Source: Dyadobacter flavalbus
GTDB taxonomy: Bacteria > Bacteroidota > Bacteroidia > Cytophagales > Spirosomataceae
Length of the DNA stretch: 64,000 nucleotides
Direction of reading: 5' to 3'
Assembly: GCF_006149045.1 (NCBI RefSeq)
Contig: NZ_VBSN01000069.1
Location: 62,001-126,000, forward strand
Positions 58,726 through 64,000 of this stretch are shown piece after piece. Both the position numbers and the translations under genes were made by a program. Each line of letters begins with the position of its first letter. Positions within the stretch are counted from its first letter, which is position 1. The notes beneath the pieces were generated by a model. The model was not told the DNA's origin. It saw only the letters and a program-made list of their open reading frames with translations, and did not search any database.

Positions 58726-59632
58726 TTTTTATTTCTTGACGTTTCTGATAGGGCAGGAGGTTCTGAGGGCGCGTATGTTTCCACCGCCGATGGCTCCACA
58801 GCCAGTTGTCCGGCTGCCGGATAATGTCTTCTTCCAGAAACTCGATCTGGCTCTGAAGAATACTGTTTGCCGGCTCCTGCTTCGGATTTTCAGTGATCAG
58901 TTTAAAATAGGTCTTGTAAAAGCCTCTTTTTATTTCATCCCGCAAAATTCCCATATACAAAACCGGCGCATTGAGCCGGCGTGCAATGAGTTCGCCTCCG
59001 CGGAACACGCCCGTATCCTGATTCAGAAAACGGGTCCAGTATGCTTTCTCCGGATTGGGCGACTGATCGTTGATCAGGACAAACAGAAACGGTTTTTCGC
59101 GCGGTGCAAGCGCTTTTACCATTGCTTCTTTCATCGGTACCATTTCAGTTCCGAACTTTGTCCGCACTTTTTTAAACCAGTCTTCAAATATTTCATTGGC
59201 AAGCTCGTGATAAACGACAACAATCTGGTAGGATAATTTGGCAGAAGCAAATAAATTCAGCATTTCCCAGTTTCCAAGATGGCCGGAAACAACCACAACA
59301 TTTTTCTGCTGAGCATAATAATGATCCAGTAAAACGGTTTCCAGCTCAAATCTTTCCAGCAGATCTTTTTTGGAAATAGATCTCAACTTGATTGTTTCAA
59401 AAATAATGTCGGTAAAATTCCGGTAATATTTCTTGGCAATGGACTGGATTGCAGAATCGTTGTAAGCCGGAAAGCTGTTTTGCAGATTGCCGATGATGAC
59501 ATTTCTTCTGTAACGGCCTATTTTAAAAATCAGAAAGCGGAAAATGTCAGAAAGTTTATATAGTTTTTTCCAGGAAAGCCTCGAAATCGCTGTCAGGATA
59601 AACAGTAATAATCGGGTGGAAAGTGTTTTCAT
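58718..59632 (-). CDS. LpxL/HtrB-type lysophospholipid acyltransferase, copy 2
   Basis: A 304-residue membrane-associated acyltransferase with an N-terminal hydrophobic helix (LSTRLLLFILTAISRL). The HxxxxE catalytic motif is in SGHLGNWEML, and the conserved DQSPNP, TGVFRGGELIARR and WLWSHRRWKH-type end follow. It adds a fatty acid to the lipid A precursor. It is a paralogue of the adjacent gene at 59716, with many shared blocks. ATG 59632 is used; the extension to 59671 does not fit. Confidence 0.88.
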   Translation of the reverse strand: MKTLSTRLLLFILTAISRLSWKKLYKLSDIFRFLIFKIGRYRRNVIIGNLQNSFPAYNDSAIQSIAKKYYRNFTDIIFETIKLRSISKKDLLERFELETVLLDHYYAQQKNVVVVSGHLGNWEMLNLFASAKLSYQIVVVYHELANEIFEDWFKKVRTKFGTEMVPMKEAMVKALAPREKPFLFVLINDQSPNPEKAYWTRFLNQDTGVFRGGELIARRLNAPVLYMGILRDEIKRGFYKTYFKLITENPKQEPANSILQSQIEFLEEDIIRQPDNWLWSHRRWKHTRPQNLLPYQKRQEIKSE

Positions 59633-59715
59633 TGAGTAAATTTCTTTTGCAATGAAAAAGCAAATCTGCAAAGGAAATAGTTCCGGAAAATGCCACTTAA
59701 ATCGCCGGACCGGGC

Positions 59716-60633
59716 TTATAGGTCGGGTAAGCGCAGAGCGAGTGTTTGTTCCGGTTTCAGGTTCTGCGGCCTTTTATGTTTCCATCGCCTGTGGCTCCAC
59801 AGCCAGTTATGCGGCTGCTGCTCAATGTCTTTTTCAAGAATCTGCAGTTGTTTTTCCAGAATGACATTGTTCTGGACTTCCCTCGGGTTTTCGGTAATGA
59901 CCGAAATGGCCACTTCATAATATCCTCTTTGATTGGCAACTTTGCTGAAATCGGCATAAAGTACAGTCAGGTTATAACGGCGTGCAATGGTTTCGACGCC
60001 CCGGAAAACGCCGGTATCCTGACACAAAAACTTGGTCCAGAAAGCCGTCTTCGGATTAGGCGACTGATCATTTGCGAGTACCACGACGTAAGGTTTATCC
60101 CTCGGCTTCTGCAGTTCCTTGAAAATATTGTCCATGGGCACCAGCACGGCACCAAACCTTGTTCTCAGGTCCAGAAACCACTGATCGGAAGCCGGGTTCT
60201 GAAGCGGTCGGTACACCACAATGCATTCATGCTTGAAGCAGAGCGATGAAAACAGGTTGGCCAGTTCCCAGTTGCCTCTGTGCCCCATCAGAAAAATAAT
60301 ATTTGTTTTATCATGGTAAAACTTGTCCATGATGCTGATATCTCCTTGCAGCCGTTCGCGGACACATTCCGGGCTTGCGCTCCGGAATTTGATCGTTTCC
60401 ACGATCAGATCGGTAAAGTGGATGCAAAAGTTCTTTTCGATACAGTTTAATTCTGCATCTGTTTTTTCAGGGAAACTGTTTCTGAGATTTTCACGGATCA
60501 CCTTTTTACGGTAACCGATTACGCCGAACACAGACCAGCAAAGAAAGTCGGAAAGCCGGAAGGCATTTTTCCAGGAAAGATGCGAAACCTGATTGAGCAG
60601 CGAAAAAAGAAACTGGGAAATAGTGTGCTTCAT
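59716..60633 (-). CDS. LpxL/HtrB-type lysophospholipid acyltransferase, copy 1
   Basis: A 305-residue paralogue of its downstream neighbour. The catalytic motif is MGHRGNWELA, and the shared blocks include NLRNSFPEKTDAELNCIEKNF, DQSPNPKTAFWTKFL, DTGVFRGVETIARRYN and NWLWSHRRWKHKRPQNL. The tandem arrangement with a heptosyltransferase suggests two different secondary acylations of lipid A, or one specialised copy. ATG 60633 gives a normal N-terminus; upstream in-frame extension to 60732 is unlikely. Confidence 0.88.
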   Translation of the reverse strand: MKHTISQFLFSLLNQVSHLSWKNAFRLSDFLCWSVFGVIGYRKKVIRENLRNSFPEKTDAELNCIEKNFCIHFTDLIVETIKFRSASPECVRERLQGDISIMDKFYHDKTNIIFLMGHRGNWELANLFSSLCFKHECIVVYRPLQNPASDQWFLDLRTRFGAVLVPMDNIFKELQKPRDKPYVVVLANDQSPNPKTAFWTKFLCQDTGVFRGVETIARRYNLTVLYADFSKVANQRGYYEVAISVITENPREVQNNVILEKQLQILEKDIEQQPHNWLWSHRRWKHKRPQNLKPEQTLALRLPDL

Positions 60634-60738
60634 GAAAACAATTTTTGCAATAATACGTATATATAGTATGTATATAAAATGTTGGCAATTGTTTTCAGAA
60701 TTGTTAAATTCACTGTTTCTAACCAACTTCATAACGAC

Positions 60739-61080
60739 ATGCTGGCAGAATTATTGGATATAAAGAATGATCGCCGCATGAGCGTATATCTTTACCGGCT
60801 GGGCTTCGGGATGTGGCTGATGTATCTTGTGCTCGGGGCACCTGCACTGCATACCTATCATCATTACCGCCAGGATTGTGGATTGTTATCGTTCATACTG
60901 ATGATTTTCGGATTCAGTGCTTCCATGGTTTATGATTATTTTCATCACCATGATCAGTATGAAATGAAAAAGAAATGGCTTTTTATCAGCTATGCTGCCC
61001 TGGCAGTAATTATTTACTTTCTTGAATTCCGGGGCAAGGAAAATTTTATTGACCTGAACTGGCTGCTGAGCCTGTTTTAA
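60739..61080 (+). CDS. Small membrane protein of unknown function
   Basis: A 113-residue protein with about three transmembrane segments (~20-38, 52-70, 88-103) and a histidine-rich loop (DYFHHHDQYEMKKK) plus HTYHHYRQDC near the first two helices. I recognise no family. It is divergent from the acyltransferase operon and overlaps the convergent methyltransferase by 4 nt at the 3' end. ATG 60739 gives a compact protein; an earlier in-frame ATG at 60679 is possible. Confidence 0.65.
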   Translation: MLAELLDIKNDRRMSVYLYRLGFGMWLMYLVLGAPALHTYHHYRQDCGLLSFILMIFGFSASMVYDYFHHHDQYEMKKKWLFISYAALAVIIYFLEFRGKENFIDLNWLLSLF

Positions 61081-61850
61081 TCTTCCTTCAGATTGGCTGG
61101 CTTGTTTTTTGCAATCATTTCCTGAATCTGCTCATAAGACAAATCCGGAAGCGCAGCCACTTTTCCAATGACGATGATTGCCGGTGAAGCCATTCCGCTC
61201 ACTCTGGACAACGGCACAATATTGCTGATTTTTCCCGTAATCAGTTTCTGGTTTTCAAGCGTTCCGTTCTGAATAATGGAAACGGGTTCGTCCAGTTTAT
61301 GGATGGCGGAATAGATGGAAACGATTTCTTCCAGTTTATGCAAGCCCATCAAAATGACAACCGTTGCCGTTGACTGTGCAGCCAGATAAAGGTCTTTGGA
61401 AAGTTCGTGTGCTTTGGTCGTGCCCGTAATGACCCAGAAACTTTCACTTATACCTCTGGAAGTAAGCGGAATGCCAGCCGAAGCAGGAGCTGCATAACTG
61501 CTGGAAATACCCGGAATGACTTCTGTTTCAATTCCATGCTGTGACGCAAAAGCAATTTCTTCGTATCCGCGACCGAATATAAACGAGTCACCGCCTTTCA
61601 ACCGGACAACTTCGCCATACTTTCGGGCATTCTCAACAATAAGATCATTGATTTCATCCTGCCCGCAGCTGGTTTTGCCAAAGCGTTTTCCGACAAGAAT
61701 TTTGATACAATCAGAAGGGCAGTAATCAAGAAGAGCCGGATGTGCGAGTGAATCGTATAATACAACCCGTGCATTTTGCAGGGCCTTAACTCCTTTGAGG
61801 GTTATAAGTTCCGGATCGCCCGGCCCTGCACCAATTAATGTAAGTTTCAT
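61077..61850 (-). CDS. cobA: Uroporphyrinogen-III C-methyltransferase (SUMT)
   Basis: A 257-residue tetrapyrrole methylase without the CysG oxidase/chelatase part. LTLIGAGPGDPELITLKGVKAL at the N-terminus, VVLYDSLAHPALLDYCP, VVRLKGGDSFIFGRGYEE and the VIPGISSSYAAPASAGIPLTSR motif are typical. It makes precorrin-2 from uroporphyrinogen III, the precursor of siroheme, and sits next to a siroheme-dependent sulfite reductase. ATG 61850 is chosen over 61877. A hairpin at 61864-61909 lies 14 nt upstream of its start. Confidence 0.92.
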   Translation of the reverse strand: MKLTLIGAGPGDPELITLKGVKALQNARVVLYDSLAHPALLDYCPSDCIKILVGKRFGKTSCGQDEINDLIVENARKYGEVVRLKGGDSFIFGRGYEEIAFASQHGIETEVIPGISSSYAAPASAGIPLTSRGISESFWVITGTTKAHELSKDLYLAAQSTATVVILMGLHKLEEIVSIYSAIHKLDEPVSIIQNGTLENQKLITGKISNIVPLSRVSGMASPAIIVIGKVAALPDLSYEQIQEMIAKNKPANLKED

Positions 61851-61863
61851 ATTTGAATGGAAC

Positions 61864-61909
61864 CCGGCTTTCAGCAAACGGTTATCAGATTCTGTTTACT
61901 GAAAGCCGG
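61864..61909 (-). promoter_or_regulatory. Intercistronic hairpin between sulfite reductase and cobA
   Basis: A perfect 11-bp stem (61864-61874 with 61899-61909), continuing inward by an AAAC/GTTT pairing. It has no T tract on the minus strand, so it may stabilise the upstream mRNA end or hide the cobA start. Confidence 0.4.
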
Positions 61910-61916
61910 AATTCTT

Positions 61917-64000
61917 TTAGCTGTCTTTTCCGAATGTCAGTTCCTGCAACACGGGCTCGCCGGTTTCGACAAGCTGGTTTTCGCGGGATTGCTGAACAAA
62001 GTTCAGGAATTCAGAAGCTGTATTGATAAAGTAAGTTGCAAACTCCTCACCCGGCTCAAACTTGTTGATACTGAATGCAAGTGAACGGAAAGGTGTCTCT
62101 GCTGAATCCGGCAAAACAAACTCCGCAGGAATTTCATACCGGAATTCTTTGCCAAAGTTGGTTTCAAAGTCATTGACAATGCCGTACTGCGTATTGGTGC
62201 TCACATCTTTGGTCATCAGCAGTGCTTTTGCACCGGTAATCAGCACATTATATGCATGGTAAATGGCGTCGGCCCAGTTTCCTGCTTCGTAGTTTTCTCT
62301 GGATAATTTCAGTTTCTCCTGCGCTTCGGTAATAGTGGTCGCCACAAGATCAATCATGACACCGGCACATTCTCCGACGCCTACCTCTGTTTTGAACAGT
62401 TCGTCATGATCCCAGTCACGGTAATCGCTGTCCTGAACATTTGTCAGATCGGCAAGCGGTTTCAGCAACTGATAAAAATAATTCTTGGTCTGACGATTGT
62501 AGTACTGGTTAAAATATTCACCGTCAAAGGCATTCTGTTCATAATCATTGAACAAGATACGCAATGCTTCGGGTCCTCTCTTTGTAGGGATCTTGATTAC
62601 TTTGTCACCGATCAGACCAACGCCATCGCCGGAAAAACCACCGCCAAGCAGCACTTGCAATGCCGGAAGTACGAGTTTGCCATTCTTTATGGAACTGCCA
62701 TGAAATCCGATGTTGGAAGCATTGTGCTGTCCGCAACCGTTCATGCAGCCGCTTATCTTTATTTTGATATCCTGATTGTAAATCATCTCAGGAAATTCAT
62801 CCCGCATCACATCTTCCAGCGCACGGGTAATGCCGTAGCTGCTTGAAATGGCAAGGTTGCAGGTATCAGTTCCCGGGCAGGTTGTAATATCCGCCGTGCT
62901 GTCAAAACCGGGCGTTGCCAGGCCGAGACCTTTCAACCGCTGGTAAACGGCTGCAAGATCTTCGGGCTTGATAAAACGAAGCAAATAACCCTGATTTACA
63001 GTAACCCGGATATCATCCGCTGCATACGCACGAACCAGATCGGCCAGTGAACGTGCAATACTCGAGTTCATATCGCCCAGCAGAACACGCAGCTGAACGG
63101 CATACCATCCTTTTTGTTTTTGCTCAAAAACGTTTGTTTTCAGCCATTTCTGAAATTCTTCAGTTTCATCTGCTTCCAGCGTCGCACTTGCAAGACTAAT
63201 GATTTCATCGTTGCTCAGTGAAGGACGATCAGCATACTCAAGACTTTCGGCAGGTTTCTGAAACAGATCCTCAGGTATGCTGAAAACTTTGTTTTTCAAT
63301 GCCGTACGTTCTGCTTTTGCTTTTTCCAGCAAATCTTCCAGACCAATGTCGTTCAAAAGGAATTTCATACGGGCCTTGTGACGGCGTGTACGTTCTCCGA
63401 AGCGGTCAAAAACGCGCAATAACGATTCTATAAAAGGAATAACGTGTTCTTCTTCAAGAAATTCGTAAGCGGTTTGTGCAGAAAAAGGCTGAGCGCCCAA
63501 TCCGCCGCCGATCAGTACTTTAAATCCTTTTACCTGTTCGCCTTTGTCGTTCAGTCCCCATTTGGCGATTAAGCCAACGTCATGAATGAATGCCAGTGCG
63601 GAATCTTTTTCTGAGGAAGAAACGGCAATTTTGAATTTCCGGCCCATATCCTGACAAATCGGGTTGCGCAGAAAATAGGCAAATATGGAATGCGCAATCG
63701 GCGAAACGTCAAAAGGTTCGTCCGGATCAATTCCGGCGATGGATGAAGCCGTTACGTTACGAACCGTATTTCCGCAGGCTTCTTTCAACGTAATGCCCGC
63801 ATCTTCCAGGTCAGCCCAGAGCTGCGGCGAATCGGAAAGTTTTACAAAGTGTAGCTGAATATCCTGACGGGTAGTCGCATGCAGGTTTCCGGTTGCATAT
63901 TTGTCCGAAGTATCTGCAATTCTCACCAGCTGATCCGCCGTAACGCGGCCATAAGGAAGTTTGATACGGATCATCTGAACGCCCGGCTGACGTTGTCCGT
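61917..64000 (-). CDS. Nitrite/sulfite reductase with C-terminal HEPN-like extension, partial at its N-terminus
   Basis: The open frame enters from the right edge (about 8 residues beyond the first Met at 63974 are in-frame: ...RQPGVQ), so roughly the first 60 residues are missing. Visible are MIRIKLPYGRVTADQL, TTRQDIQLHFV and GNTVRN, then the siroheme/4Fe-4S cysteines CPGTDTC and SGCMNGCGQHNA. After the reductase (~560) comes a ~150-residue helical tail with SRENYEAGNWADAIYHAYNVLITGAKALL that looks like a HEPN-type helical bundle. It reduces sulfite to sulfide in assimilation; its neighbour provides the siroheme precursor. Confidence 0.9.
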   Translation of the reverse strand, partial: GQRQPGVQMIRIKLPYGRVTADQLVRIADTSDKYATGNLHATTRQDIQLHFVKLSDSPQLWADLEDAGITLKEACGNTVRNVTASSIAGIDPDEPFDVSPIAHSIFAYFLRNPICQDMGRKFKIAVSSSEKDSALAFIHDVGLIAKWGLNDKGEQVKGFKVLIGGGLGAQPFSAQTAYEFLEEEHVIPFIESLLRVFDRFGERTRRHKARMKFLLNDIGLEDLLEKAKAERTALKNKVFSIPEDLFQKPAESLEYADRPSLSNDEIISLASATLEADETEEFQKWLKTNVFEQKQKGWYAVQLRVLLGDMNSSIARSLADLVRAYAADDIRVTVNQGYLLRFIKPEDLAAVYQRLKGLGLATPGFDSTADITTCPGTDTCNLAISSSYGITRALEDVMRDEFPEMIYNQDIKIKISGCMNGCGQHNASNIGFHGSSIKNGKLVLPALQVLLGGGFSGDGVGLIGDKVIKIPTKRGPEALRILFNDYEQNAFDGEYFNQYYNRQTKNYFYQLLKPLADLTNVQDSDYRDWDHDELFKTEVGVGECAGVMIDLVATTITEAQEKLKLSRENYEAGNWADAIYHAYNVLITGAKALLMTKDVSTNTQYGIVNDFETNFGKEFRYEIPAEFVLPDSAETPFRSLAFSINKFEPGEEFATYFINTASEFLNFVQQSRENQLVETGEPVLQELTFGKDS

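Overview
The window reads as chromosomal DNA of a Bacteroidota bacterium, most likely order Cytophagales (a Spirosomaceae or Dyadobacter-like relative; genus inferred from gene content only). Evidence: a type IX secretion sorting domain, a SusC/SusD pair, GWxTD, DUF5686, DUF4920 and DUF5618 proteins, a menaquinone gene, Bacteroidota-type promoters (TTG, about 20 nt, TAnnTTTG) and start codons that mostly lack Shine-Dalgarno sequences. I see no rRNA, tRNA, CRISPR array, insertion sequence or prophage. Most of the window is ordinary core genome in short operons with frequent strand switches.

1-14 kb: end of a T9SS cargo protein, DUF4920 protein, tandem SGNH hydrolase, menA, DUF5618 protein, glutathione peroxidase, argS, a conserved secreted protein, pyrR, pth, an AT-rich gap, an OmpA-type envelope protein, an EamA exporter, a PhzF-like enzyme and an M28 peptidase. 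14-28 kb: metX behind a SAM riboswitch, M48 protease, GDPD enzyme, an uncharacterised protein with protein-kinase-like motifs, mnmA, rlmB, GWxTD lipoprotein, an SDR whose 3' end looks frameshifted, pyrB, a GreA/GreB-like protein, a YebC-family regulator, an ElaA-type acetyltransferase, then metF behind a structured transcript that ends in a strong terminator.

28-44 kb: nitroreductase, an orphan ABC ATPase, a DUF5686 outer-membrane protein, a SanA-like protein, a ParC-type topoisomerase subunit, a CoA pyrophosphatase-type Nudix enzyme, an FAD oxidoreductase, an ScfR-type regulator, a small porin and leuS. 44-57 kb: a small secreted protein, GH25 lysozyme, a lipoprotein, agmatine deiminase, a secreted degenerate Hint-fold protein, an AEC-type permease, a Tat-exported aminotransferase, and a susC-susD-lipoprotein operon with a structured leader of about 400 nt behind a near-consensus promoter. 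57-64 kb: N-carbamoylputrescine amidase, a heptosyltransferase-like GT9 enzyme with two tandem LpxL-type acyltransferases, a small membrane protein, and siroheme methyltransferase next to a sulfite reductase with a HEPN-like C-terminal extension, cut by the window edge.

Pathway links: metX and metF both serve methionine synthesis. Agmatine deiminase and N-carbamoylputrescine amidase form the agmatine-to-putrescine route, though they lie about 9.5 kb apart. The uroporphyrinogen methyltransferase makes the siroheme precursor needed by the adjacent sulfite reductase. The GT9 and acyltransferase genes point to lipid A/LPS assembly. No classical defence or mobile system was found. The best candidates for something undescribed are the susC leader, the metF upstream RNA, the kinase-like protein and the degenerate Hint protein.
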